This document shows positions 25,190 to 31,861 of a DNA stretch of 31,861 nucleotides, piece after piece. The stretch lies in contig JANOQM010000032.1 of assembly GCA_031422295.1 (NCBI GenBank), positions 1-31,861 of the forward strand, in the 5' to 3' direction. Source of the DNA: JANOMH01 sp031422295. Its GTDB lineage: Bacteria; Pseudomonadota; Alphaproteobacteria; Rhodobacterales; Rhodobacteraceae. Below the pieces are notes generated by a model, which did not search any database, had not been told where the DNA came from, and saw only the letters and a list, made by a program, of their open reading frames with translations. A program made the translations under genes and the position numbers. Position 1 is the first letter of the stretch; each line of letters opens with the position of its first letter.

Positions 25190-25477
25190 TTACTGGGGCC
25201 ACTTTCGCGACGTGTGGAGAACTCTTAGGATTAATATTCCTGCATTCTGTTCGGCGTAGATGACGATGTAGTTTGGAGTAATTATCAACTCGCGTGTTTG
25301 CTTTTGCCGCCCCGAACGATAGGCTTTTGGATTTGCAGGAAGCAAATCTATTTTCGCCATGATAAGCGACTTAAGCGTTTGTGCCGCAACTGGATTGCGA
25401 TCAGAAATGTAGTCGATGATCGATGCAAGGTCTGCTTCCGCGACGTGCCGCCAAGTTACCACGCATTCTTCAGGCAA
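25190..25477 (-). CDS. RelE/ParE-superfamily toxin
   Basis: The product has 95 residues from TTG 25477; a GTG at 25462 giving 90 residues is equally plausible because the family starts near VVTWRHVAEADL. ADLASIIDYISDRNPVAA, LPANPKAYRSGR, TRELIITPNYIVIYA and ILRVLHTSRKWP follow the RelE/ParE fold. It probably acts as an mRNA interferase or gyrase poison; the sequence does not decide which. It overlaps the antitoxin stop by eight bases and is convergent with the peptidase gene. Confidence 0.85.
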   Translation of the reverse strand: MPEECVVTWRHVAEADLASIIDYISDRNPVAAQTLKSLIMAKIDLLPANPKAYRSGRQKQTRELIITPNYIVIYAEQNAGILILRVLHTSRKWPQ

Positions 25478-25769
25478 GTTTGGCTCTTTTGGAATCGATC
25501 AATGCCTGCATCCGTGCCATGACCTCGTCATGCGGAATGCCCGGCCGTGGATCATCGATCGCCTCTTGCACCTTGGCGCGGAACCACGCGTCGTAGCCTT
25601 CGGGTTCAGTGGTCAGGCCGGGGGGCAGCCCCCCCTCGGCGGCAACCCGGGTCAGCAGGATGCGGACCGCATCGGACAGGGTCAGGCCGACCCCGGCAAG
25701 TGCGGCGGCGGCTTTGGCTTTCAGGGCTTCGTCAACGCGGACGTGCAGCATGGTGGTTTGGGCGGGCAT
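25470..25769 (-). CDS. RelB/DinJ-family antitoxin
   Basis: The product has 99 residues from ATG 25769, with AGGAG upstream; the frame runs on to 25820 without a ribosome site. The N-terminal ribbon-helix-helix LHVRVDEALKAKAAAALAGV, followed by LTLSDAVRILLTRVAAEGGLP, is characteristic of RelB/DinJ. The C-terminal part would wrap the toxin. It should also repress its own operon, with a perfect palindrome 26 bp upstream as the probable operator. Confidence 0.9.
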   Translation of the reverse strand: MPAQTTMLHVRVDEALKAKAAAALAGVGLTLSDAVRILLTRVAAEGGLPPGLTTEPEGYDAWFRAKVQEAIDDPRPGIPHDEVMARMQALIDSKRAKLA

Positions 25770-25794
25770 GATGGGACTCCTGATCCCGATAAAC

Positions 25795-25812
25795 GTATCG
25801 CAATTGCGATAC
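25795..25812 (-). promoter_or_regulatory. Palindromic operator of the toxin-antitoxin operon
   Basis: GTATCGCAATTGCGATAC is a perfect 18-bp palindrome, 26 bp upstream of the antitoxin ATG, where an RHH antitoxin would autoregulate. It overlaps the end region of the neighbouring hydratase gene's 3' flank. Confidence 0.7.
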
Positions 25813-25823
25813 AGCGTCAAACC

Positions 25824-26606
25824 TTACTGCACCCAATCGGGATGGCGTTTGTCCAGAAACGCGGCGATCCCTTCGGCGGTGTCGGTTTGCAACATGTTTT
25901 GCACCATGACTGCACCCGCATGCGCATAGGCCGCATCGACCGGCAGGGCGGCCTGTTCATAGAACGCCCGCTTGCCAACCCTAACCGCCGAGCCGAGTTT
26001 GGCCGCGATTTTCTGTGCCAGTTCCATGGTCTCGGCCGCCATATTTTCATGGCTCACCGCCCGGTTGATCAGCCCTAGCTGCAGGGCCTCGTCCGTGTCG
26101 ATGAACCGCCCGGTGACCAGCATTTCAAAGGCCGCTTTGGCCCCGATATTGCGGGTCAGCGCGACCATCGGGGTAGAGCAGAACAGGCCGATATTGACGC
26201 CGTTGACGCCGAATTTGGTGCCGATCGCCGCCACGGCCAGATCGCAGGTGGCGACCAGTTGGCAGCCTGCCGCCGTCGCTATGCCGTGGACCTGCGCGAT
26301 CACCGGTTGCGGCAGGCGCTGAATGGCCAGCATCAGGGCGGTGCAGCGGGAAAACAGGTCGGCGAAATATGCGGCACCTTTATCCGGGGCAGCCCGTCCG
26401 GCCTGCATTTCTTTCAAGTCATGGCCCGCGCAAAACGCTTTGCCGGTGCCAGACAGGATCACGGCGCGGATTTTCGGATCCGGCCCGATCTGGCCCAACG
26501 CATCGGTCAGCGCCGCCAGCATCGCGTCACTGAGCGCATTTAACCGCTCTGGTGCGGTCATCGTCAGATGCGCCACGGCGCCGGTATCTGTGCGGGTTAA
26601 CAACAT
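25824..26606 (-). CDS. Enoyl-CoA hydratase/isomerase family protein, ECHDC3-like
   Basis: The product has 260 residues with a crotonase fold: ERLNALSDAMLAAL, AFCAGHDLKEM (oxyanion-hole loop), HGIATAAGCQLVATCDLAVA and GVNIGLFCSTPMVALTRNIG. The last two blocks match the ECHDC3 subgroup. The two catalytic glutamates of classical enoyl-CoA hydratase (in GGCE and PE) are replaced by Q and G, so ordinary hydratase activity is doubtful. GGAGGG lies three bases before the ATG. The substrate is unknown. Confidence 0.88.
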   Translation of the reverse strand: MLLTRTDTGAVAHLTMTAPERLNALSDAMLAALTDALGQIGPDPKIRAVILSGTGKAFCAGHDLKEMQAGRAAPDKGAAYFADLFSRCTALMLAIQRLPQPVIAQVHGIATAAGCQLVATCDLAVAAIGTKFGVNGVNIGLFCSTPMVALTRNIGAKAAFEMLVTGRFIDTDEALQLGLINRAVSHENMAAETMELAQKIAAKLGSAVRVGKRAFYEQAALPVDAAYAHAGAVMVQNMLQTDTAEGIAAFLDKRHPDWVQ

Positions 26607-26649
26607 GGACCCTCCGTTTGCCCGACCTTAGGTCGCGGCGCGGGGGGCA

Positions 26650-26871
26650 TCAACCCTTCCAGAACGGCTTTTCCGCCTCGGTCACGGCGCTGGCGGAGGT
26701 CAGACCGATGTCGCGCAGCATGTGATCCTGAAGCTGCCCCAAAGCCTTGCGGCTGCGGTGCCTGTGGTCCCATGCGATCAGATACACCGCCGCTGTCATC
26801 GCCCAATGTGCCAGGACAGGCATGGATTGGCTGGTTTGCGTGAGCATGTTGCGTGCGGCGGGGTGTGACAT
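26650..26871 (-). CDS. DUF1127-family small protein
   Basis: The product has 73 residues from ATG 26871; a GTG at 26898 is possible. AAVYLIAWDHRHRSRKALGQ, then HMLRDIGLTSASAVTEAEKPFW, is the DUF1127 pattern (W-x-RxRxRxxL...LRDIG). Such short arginine-rich proteins are linked to RNA turnover and to phosphate or carbon stress in alphaproteobacteria. It is divergent from the MocR regulator and shares its control region. Confidence 0.85.
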   Translation of the reverse strand: MSHPAARNMLTQTSQSMPVLAHWAMTAAVYLIAWDHRHRSRKALGQLQDHMLRDIGLTSASAVTEAEKPFWKG

Positions 26872-26885
26872 TGCCTGGCCCTTGT

Positions 26886-26901
26886 ATTGTATTGACACAA
26901 T
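26886..26901. promoter_or_regulatory. Imperfect inverted-repeat site, possible MocR operator
   Basis: ATTGTAT and ACACAAT flank two bases and resemble the perfect site at 26958-26978. TTGACA at 26892-26897, with TACAGT 16 bp further on, is a candidate -35/-10 pair for the regulator, so binding here would block transcription. Confidence 0.4.
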
Positions 26902-26957
26902 ATTCTAGTATGCTACAGTGTGACTATACAATTTTGGTTTTTGTTGGTTCAAGGGGA

Positions 26958-26978
26958 ATATTGTATTGGATACAATAT
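26958..26978. promoter_or_regulatory. Perfect inverted repeat over the MocR start codon
   Basis: Arms ATATTGTAT and ATACAATAT are separated by TGG. The site covers the TTG start at 26966. It is a candidate autoregulatory operator or an mRNA hairpin hiding the start codon. Confidence 0.5.
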
Positions 26979-28363
26979 GGGCAGATCCGCAGCTACCCGA
27001 GGCGCTGCGGGCGGCTGGGCGGGCGAAATATCTGGGTCTGGCCCGATTCATCCGGGAGGCCATCGGCAGCCGGTTGGCCCCTGCGGATCAACTGCCCCCG
27101 GTGCGCGATCTGGCCTACCGGATTGGTGTGACGCCGGGCACTGTGGCGCGGGCTTACGGCGTGCTGATCGACGAGGGGTTGTTGCTGGCGGGGGTTGGCC
27201 GGGGTACGTTTGTGGCCGAGCGCGTCGTGCCGGTGGTGATGATCAGCCCCAGCCCTGAAGTGCCGGGGATGCTGGATCTGCTCAGCCCAAAACTGCCTGA
27301 ACTGGGGCAGGCCGAGATGTTACGGCAGGCCTTGGCGGCAGGCGCGAAACATGTCCCCGATACCGACATGCTGCGCTACCCCAGCCGGGCCACCGATCTG
27401 GGCGCGCGCATGGCGCTGTCCACCCTGTTGGCCGATGCGCCGGTTGGGCCATTCGGGCCGGAGGATGTGGTGGTGTCGCACGGCGGGCAGGCCGCGATCA
27501 TGCTGATCTTGCAGACCATCCTGCGCGGCGACGGGCCGGTCGTGCTGGTCGATGAATTGTGCTATGGTGGGTTCCGGCGGGCCTGTGAACTGCTGCGCGC
27601 CCGGGTGATCGGGGTGCCATGGGACAATGAAGGCCCCGATCCTGCGGCGTTCGCGCGGTTGGCCAAGGCGCATGATGCACAAGTGTATCTGTCATCCGCC
27701 GAGGTCAGCAATCCGATGGGGCGGGGCGCATCACTGTCGCGCCGCGCAGCGATTGCGGAAATCGCCGCCACGTTGGGCTTGCATGTGGTTGATGACGATT
27801 GTTACCGCAATGGTCCGTTTGATGGCCCTAGTTACCGCGCAGTGCTGCCCGATCTGGGCTGGTATGTCACCTCACCATCCAAATCGCTGACCGGTGCATT
27901 GCGTATCGGTTTTGTTATCCCGCCGCTGGCCTACAGTGCTGAATTGGCCCGCAATGCAGTGTCCGCATCCTTTGGCGTGTCGCGGTTTCTGACCGATGCC
28001 TTTGCCCATTTGGTCAATCATCCCGGGCGTGTCGCGCTGTCGCAACAGATCAGGGCAGGGGTGAATGTGCGTGTGGCGCTGCTGCGTGAACACTTGGGCG
28101 GATTTGGGCTGATTACCAAGACTGATCTGCCGTTTGGCTGGCTGGATTTACCGCCCGGCTGGCGTGCCGGGGCGTTTTGTCAGGCGGCCAAAGCGGCGGG
28201 CGTGTTGATCCGGTCGGCGGATGATTTCGCGCTGCGCGACGGACGCGCGGTGCAGGCAGTGCGGATTGCCGTGAACGGTCAGGTGCCGCCAGAGGCGTTT
28301 GCGGCAGGATTGGCGATACTGGCCGGGCTTTTGCGGCAACCGCCGGGGGATATTAGCGTCTGA
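26966..28363 (+). CDS. MocR-type (GntR/aminotransferase) transcriptional regulator
   Basis: The product has 465 residues from TTG 26966 (AAGGGG nine to ten bases upstream). An N-terminal GntR winged helix (about 18-90: LARFIREAIGSRLAPADQLP, VRDLAYRIGVTPGTVARAYG, GRGTFVAE) is fused to a fold-type-I aminotransferase-like domain (about 120-460). That domain has the PLP lysine in TSPSKSLTGALRIGFV and DDDCYRN. Such regulators sense PLP or amino-acid-related ligands and usually control a neighbouring gene. Here the divergent neighbour is the DUF1127 gene, with the hydratase beyond it. The closest named relatives (PdxR, TauR, GabR) cannot be told apart by eye. Confidence 0.9.
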   Translation: MDTIWADPQLPEALRAAGRAKYLGLARFIREAIGSRLAPADQLPPVRDLAYRIGVTPGTVARAYGVLIDEGLLLAGVGRGTFVAERVVPVVMISPSPEVPGMLDLLSPKLPELGQAEMLRQALAAGAKHVPDTDMLRYPSRATDLGARMALSTLLADAPVGPFGPEDVVVSHGGQAAIMLILQTILRGDGPVVLVDELCYGGFRRACELLRARVIGVPWDNEGPDPAAFARLAKAHDAQVYLSSAEVSNPMGRGASLSRRAAIAEIAATLGLHVVDDDCYRNGPFDGPSYRAVLPDLGWYVTSPSKSLTGALRIGFVIPPLAYSAELARNAVSASFGVSRFLTDAFAHLVNHPGRVALSQQIRAGVNVRVALLREHLGGFGLITKTDLPFGWLDLPPGWRAGAFCQAAKAAGVLIRSADDFALRDGRAVQAVRIAVNGQVPPEAFAAGLAILAGLLRQPPGDISV

Positions 28364-28432
28364 GATATGGGGTATAATAATACCGTATTTTCAAGCCGTT
28401 GAAAACGTTGTGTTTTAAGTTACCTTGCGCAC

Positions 28433-28460
28433 TTGACTGTGCAAATTGCACCAGTATAAC
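28433..28460 (+). promoter_or_regulatory. Promoter of rplM-rpsI with an embedded palindrome
   Basis: TTGACT (28433-28438) and TATAAC (28455-28460) with a 16-bp spacer lie about 55 bp before rplM. The spacer contains GTGCAA-A-TTGCAC (28439-28451), a 13-bp palindrome that could bind a regulator. A CCGCCC/GGGCGG hairpin (28461-28482) would sit at the mRNA 5' end. Confidence 0.7.
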
Positions 28461-28514
28461 CCGCCCATCCCAAAGCGGGCGGTGCTGACTGCCCCCAAAC
28501 CATCTGGTGAACCT

Positions 28515-28976
28515 ATGAAAACCTTTTCTGCAACTCCTGCAGATATCGACAAGAAATGGATCCTGATCGACGCCGAGGGCGTGGTTCTGGGTCGTCTTGC
28601 CAGCATTATCGCCATGCGCCTGCGTGGCAAGCACAAGCCGACATTCACGCCGCATATGGATATGGGCGACAATGTGATCGTGATCAACGCTGAAAAAGTG
28701 CAGATCACCGGCAATAAGCTGCAGGAAAAGAACTATTGGCACTCGGGTCACCCGGGCGGGATCAAATTCCGCACAACTGCCGAAATCCTGGAAGGCAAGT
28801 TCCCCGAGCGTGTGCTGACCCAAGCCGTCAAGCGGATGTTGCCGGGCAACCGCCTGTCTGCCACCCAGATGACCCATCTGCGGGTCTTTATCGGCCCGAC
28901 CCATAACATGGAGGCGCAGAAGCCCGAAGTTCTGGATGTCAAACCGATGAATCCAAAGAATACGAGGACTGCGTAA
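28515..28976 (+). CDS. rplM: 50S ribosomal protein L13
   Basis: The product has 154 residues from ATG 28515; the frame is open upstream through the promoter region. WILIDAEGVVLGRLAS, LRGKHKPTFTPHMDMGDNVI and YWHSGHPGGIKFRTTAEI, then AVKRMLPGNRLS, are L13 signatures. L13 is an early-binding 50S protein. The rpsI ATG follows two bases after the stop, giving the universal rplM-rpsI operon. Confidence 0.98.
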   Translation: MKTFSATPADIDKKWILIDAEGVVLGRLASIIAMRLRGKHKPTFTPHMDMGDNVIVINAEKVQITGNKLQEKNYWHSGHPGGIKFRTTAEILEGKFPERVLTQAVKRMLPGNRLSATQMTHLRVFIGPTHNMEAQKPEVLDVKPMNPKNTRTA

Positions 28977-28978
28977 TC

Positions 28979-29461
28979 ATGGCCGAAGATATCAAATCCC
29001 TGAGCGACCTGAATGCGGCCGTCGTCGCAGCCCCGGTTATCGTGGCCGCCCCGCGCGTGGCCGTACGTGACAGCCTTGGCCGCGCCTATGCCACTGGCAA
29101 GCGTAAAAATGCCGTTGCCCGGGTCTGGATCAAGCCCGGATCGGGCAAGGTTATCGTCAATGGCAAGGAACTGAACGCCTATTTCGCCCGCCCCGTGCTG
29201 CAGATGATCCTGCGGCAGGCATTTTCGGTCGCTGGTGTGACCGGTCAGTTCGACGTGATGGCCACTGTGGCCGGTGGCGGGTTGTCGGGTCAGGCCGGTG
29301 CGGTCAAGCACGGCATTTCCAAAGCTCTGCAGCTGTATGATCCCAGCCTGCGCCCGGCGCTGAAAGCCGCCGGGTTCCTGACCCGCGACAGCCGGGTTGT
29401 GGAACGCAAAAAGTATGGCCGTGCTAAGGCGCGGAAAAGCTTCCAGTTTTCCAAACGCTAA
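28979..29461 (+). CDS. rpsI: 30S ribosomal protein S9
   Basis: The product has 160 residues. After an alanine-rich N-terminal extension, typical in alphaproteobacteria, come GRAYATGKRKNAVARVWIKP, GGGLSGQAGAVKHGISKAL and the C-terminal DSRVVERKKYGRAKARKSFQ followed by FSKR. The basic tail touches the P-site tRNA. It is the last gene of the operon and is followed by a terminator. Confidence 0.98.
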   Translation: MAEDIKSLSDLNAAVVAAPVIVAAPRVAVRDSLGRAYATGKRKNAVARVWIKPGSGKVIVNGKELNAYFARPVLQMILRQAFSVAGVTGQFDVMATVAGGGLSGQAGAVKHGISKALQLYDPSLRPALKAAGFLTRDSRVVERKKYGRAKARKSFQFSKR

Positions 29462-29485
29462 GGTTTGGGTTCTGGCGACAGAATG

Positions 29486-29513
29486 GGGCGGTCCTGCGGG
29501 GCCGCCCTTTTTT
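29486..29513 (+). terminator. Intrinsic terminator of rplM-rpsI
   Basis: GGGCGGTCC and GGGCCGCCC-side bases form a nine-pair stem (29486-29494 / 29499-29507, one G-T) with loop TGCG, followed by TTTTTT, 25 bp after the rpsI stop. Confidence 0.92.
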
Positions 29514-29620
29514 CATGCTTTCGCCCAACATTCGCAAAGGTCGTTAAGATTTCGGGTTGATCTTTTTCCCAAGGCGGGAAACGGTTGGGTATCAGTCCAG
29601 CAAGGATGTGGCGTAACCTC

Positions 29621-30685
29621 ATGGCAAATGGCAGCTTTTTATCGTCCGAGGACAAACGCGGTCTGACCCTGGTGTCCTTTCCGTTCCTCTATGCGCTTTT
29701 GCTGCTGGCCATTCCGATCGGTGCGGTGATCCTGTTCAGCTTCTGGACCCAGGATTTCATGACCATCGACACGACATTCACGATGAACAATTACCGCGAA
29801 ATCTGGTCCGAGCCGATTTATGGCAGTCTGCTGCAAAGGTCGGTCATGGTGTCCGGGCTGGTGACGATGGCCACGGTGCTGACTGCCTTTCCGGTGGCCT
29901 ATTACATTTCGTTCCATCTGGCCCCGAAACAGAAATCGCTGTGGCTGTTCCTGATCACCATCCCGTTCTGGACCAGCTATCTGATCCGGGTGTTCCTGTG
30001 GAAAGTGATCCTGGGCTATAATGGCGTGGTGAACTCGGGCCTGTTGAAGATCGGCCTGATCGACGAGCCGCTGACCTTTATCCTGTATAACGTCAATGCG
30101 GTGATCATCACGCTGGCCCATGCCTATGCGCCGTTTGCGATCCTGCCGATCTTTGTGGCGCTGGAAAAAATTGACCGGTCCCTGCTGGAGGCGGCACAGG
30201 ACCTGGGCGAAGGCAAGATCGTGACGTTCTTTCGCGTCACCCTGCCGCTGGCGATGCCGGGGGTGGTGGCCGCATTGGTCATCGTGTCTATCCCGACGAT
30301 TGGCGATTATGTGACGCCGGAACTGATGGGCGGGGCGGGGGGCAAGTTGATTGCCTCGATGATCCAGACGCAGTTTTTGCAACTGTCCAATGCGCCGCTG
30401 GGGGCCGCACTGGCGCTGGTGGCGATGGCCACGGTGATGGCGGCAATCTTTGTGATCTTTGCGCAGTTGAAACTGATGGCATGGATTGTGCGGACCTATA
30501 GTTCGGGGCGCGGCTTTGGCGAGTTGGCGTTTCTGTGCCTTGCTGCCCTGCTGTTGCAAGCCCTTGTGATCCTGACGATCTTTGGCATCTGGAGCGGGTC
30601 GTTTGGCGGCAGCATTTGGTTTTTCGCAGGCATGCTGGCCTATAGTGCCGGTATCCTGTCACTTGTCGGCAAGAAAAGGGGATAG
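29621..30685 (+). CDS. Polyamine-type ABC transporter permease (PotB-like), long form
   Basis: The product has 354 residues from ATG 29621; ATG 29606 and TTG 29585 are alternatives. FPFLYALLLLAIPIGAVILF is the first membrane span; the EAA loop EAAQDLGEGKIVTFFRVTLP contacts the ATPase. The PotB/C-type core ends near residue 295. A further 60 residues with two more hydrophobic segments (LAFLCLAALLLQALVILTIF and SIWFFAGMLAYSAGILSLV) make it longer than standard PotB (about 285-310). The substrate is probably spermidine or putrescine or a related compound, from family resemblance only. The next gene starts two bases after the stop. Confidence 0.88.
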   Translation: MANGSFLSSEDKRGLTLVSFPFLYALLLLAIPIGAVILFSFWTQDFMTIDTTFTMNNYREIWSEPIYGSLLQRSVMVSGLVTMATVLTAFPVAYYISFHLAPKQKSLWLFLITIPFWTSYLIRVFLWKVILGYNGVVNSGLLKIGLIDEPLTFILYNVNAVIITLAHAYAPFAILPIFVALEKIDRSLLEAAQDLGEGKIVTFFRVTLPLAMPGVVAALVIVSIPTIGDYVTPELMGGAGGKLIASMIQTQFLQLSNAPLGAALALVAMATVMAAIFVIFAQLKLMAWIVRTYSSGRGFGELAFLCLAALLLQALVILTIFGIWSGSFGGSIWFFAGMLAYSAGILSLVGKKRG

Positions 30686-30687
30686 CG

Positions 30688-31497
30688 ATGCGCCTGTCCG
30701 GTCTGGGGATTTACGCACTGTTCTATCTGGTGTTTCTATATGCGCCGATCGTCCTGTTGCCGATCTTTGCCTTCAACGATGCCACGATCATCGCCTTTCC
30801 GCTGACCGGGTTTACCACCCATTGGTTTGCTGAATTATGGACCAATACAGCACTGCATTCCGCCGTCGGCAATTCGCTGCAAATCGCGGTGACGGCGGCT
30901 GTATTAGCGACGTTATTGGGGATGTGTGCGGCGCGGGCCGGGGCGCAGCATAACTTTCCGGGCAAGGGTGCGATCATCGGGTTCATCATGCTGCCGCTGG
31001 TCCTGCCCGAGATCATTATCGCGGTGTCACTACTGGTTATTCTGGTGCAGATCATGGGGTTGCAGCTGTCAAACTGGACGGTGATCGGCGCGCATGTGCT
31101 GATCTGCACACCGTTTTCCATTGCCATCCTGAACGGCGCCTTTGCCAATCTGGACCCTTCATTGGAGGAGGCGGGGTTGGATCTGGGTGAATCGCGGTGG
31201 TCGGCGTTTCGGCTGATTACCTTGCCGCTGGTGATGCCCGGGATCATTTCGTCGCTGTTGATTTCCTTCACCATTTCGCTGGATGAATTCATCATCGCGT
31301 TCTTTCTGACCGGATCGAACCCGACGATGCCGGTCTATATCTGGAGCTTGAACAAGGATTTCGACGCGCTGCCGGTGGTCATGGCGCTGGGAACCATCCT
31401 TGTGGCGCTGTCCATCGCATTGCTGACAATTGCTGAATATTTCCGCCGTCGGGGCATCGCCCGCGCCGGCCTGAAAGATACCGGAGGCTTCCTGTGA
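30688..31497 (+). CDS. Polyamine-type ABC transporter permease (PotC-like)
   Basis: The product has 269 residues with six predicted membrane spans, starting IYALFYLVFLYAPIVLLPIF. FNDATIIAFPLTGFTTHWF is typical of PotC-class permeases. The EAA loop is EEAGLDLGESRWSAFRLITLP, followed by VMPGIISSLLISFTISLDEF. It pairs with the upstream permease to form the membrane channel. The stop overlaps the ATPase start (GTGA). Confidence 0.93.
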   Translation: MRLSGLGIYALFYLVFLYAPIVLLPIFAFNDATIIAFPLTGFTTHWFAELWTNTALHSAVGNSLQIAVTAAVLATLLGMCAARAGAQHNFPGKGAIIGFIMLPLVLPEIIIAVSLLVILVQIMGLQLSNWTVIGAHVLICTPFSIAILNGAFANLDPSLEEAGLDLGESRWSAFRLITLPLVMPGIISSLLISFTISLDEFIIAFFLTGSNPTMPVYIWSLNKDFDALPVVMALGTILVALSIALLTIAEYFRRRGIARAGLKDTGGFL

Positions 31498-31861
31498 CTG
31501 CCCTTATCCAACTGACCGGTGTGCAAAAATATTACGGCGATTATCATGCGCTGCGCGGCATTGATCTGGAGATCAACAAGGGCGAATTTTTCTCGCTGCT
31601 GGGGCCGTCCGGCTGTGGCAAGACCACATTGCTGCGCACGATTGCGGGGTTCGAGGGGATTTCGTCGGGGGTAATGCTGATTGACGGCAAGGATATGAAG
31701 AATGTCCCGGCCAATATGCGGCCGACCAATATGGTGTTCCAATCCTACGCGATTTTCCCGCATCTGAGTGTGGGCGAAAACGTCGGTTTCGGCCTGCGCC
31801 GCGAGAAGATGACCAAGGAACAAAAGGCCAAGGCGGTGGGCGAAGCGTTGGAGATGGTGGG
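31494..31861 (+). CDS. Polyamine-type ABC transporter ATPase (PotA-like), 5' part
   Basis: GTG 31494 opens a frame that runs off the window after 122 codons. LTGVQKYYGDYHALRGIDLE, Walker A GPSGCGKTTLL (about 38-48) and the Q-loop MVFQSYAIFPHLSVGENVGF are visible. The signature motif, Walker B and the regulatory domain lie beyond the edge. It energises the two upstream permeases. No substrate-binding protein gene is in the window. Confidence 0.95.
   Translation, partial: MTALIQLTGVQKYYGDYHALRGIDLEINKGEFFSLLGPSGCGKTTLLRTIAGFEGISSGVMLIDGKDMKNVPANMRPTNMVFQSYAIFPHLSVGENVGFGLRREKMTKEQKAKAVGEALEMV

Noticed and set aside
1..31861. CRISPR array
   Set aside because: No regularly spaced direct repeats were seen.

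Overview
The window reads as a Rhodobacterales (Roseobacter-group, Alphaproteobacteria) chromosome. Evidence is the gene content and order: rplU-rpmA-GNAT-obgE-proB-proA, a ChpT histidine phosphotransferase beside a DUF3553 gene, the ornithine-lipid pair olsB-olsA, ctaA, and rplM-rpsI, together with the GC-rich codon use of the core genes. I assign no genus.

Left part, about 1-11,050: accessory DNA, visibly more AT-rich and patchwork. It starts inside an IS3-family element that cuts off an hsdS-like specificity gene. Upstream of that (all on the minus strand) is a fused nuclease-methyltransferase gene of Type I/BcgI-like architecture, then a plasmid-type replication initiator that appears to carry an in-frame stop near its start. 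Next come three small exported proteins of unknown role (one with ankyrin repeats), an XRE regulator, and a translationally coupled pair made of a RarA/MgsA-C-terminal-like protein and a tyrosine recombinase. A second, large tyrosine integrase lies directly against the 3' end of a tRNA-Ser(CGA) gene. This is the usual layout of a tRNA-targeted genomic island whose other end lies beyond the left edge.

Centre, 11,060-25,183: core genome. A DUF2059 protein and a small lipoprotein precede rplU-rpmA, which end in a strong intrinsic terminator. After a GNAT acetyltransferase come obgE-proB-proA (overlapping or abutting: ribosome-linked GTPase and the first two steps of proline synthesis), a membrane protein, chpT (cell-cycle/CtrA phosphorelay) divergent from a DUF3553 gene, olsB-olsA (ornithine lipids), a thiE-like gene, trmJ, ctaA (heme A) and a Taq-type M32 carboxypeptidase.

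Right part, 25,190-31,861: a RelB/RelE-type toxin-antitoxin pair with a perfect palindromic operator candidate, an ECHDC3-like enoyl-CoA hydratase-family protein, a DUF1127 protein divergent from a MocR-type regulator with palindromic sites in the shared spacer, the rplM-rpsI operon with a near-consensus promoter and a clear terminator, and a polyamine-type ABC transporter (two permeases and the start of the ATPase, cut by the window end).

The most unusual material is in the island: the fused R-M enzyme with an IS-truncated specificity subunit whose stop codon comes from the IS terminus, the apparently nonsense-interrupted rep gene, and the coupled recombinase plus clamp-loader-tail protein.
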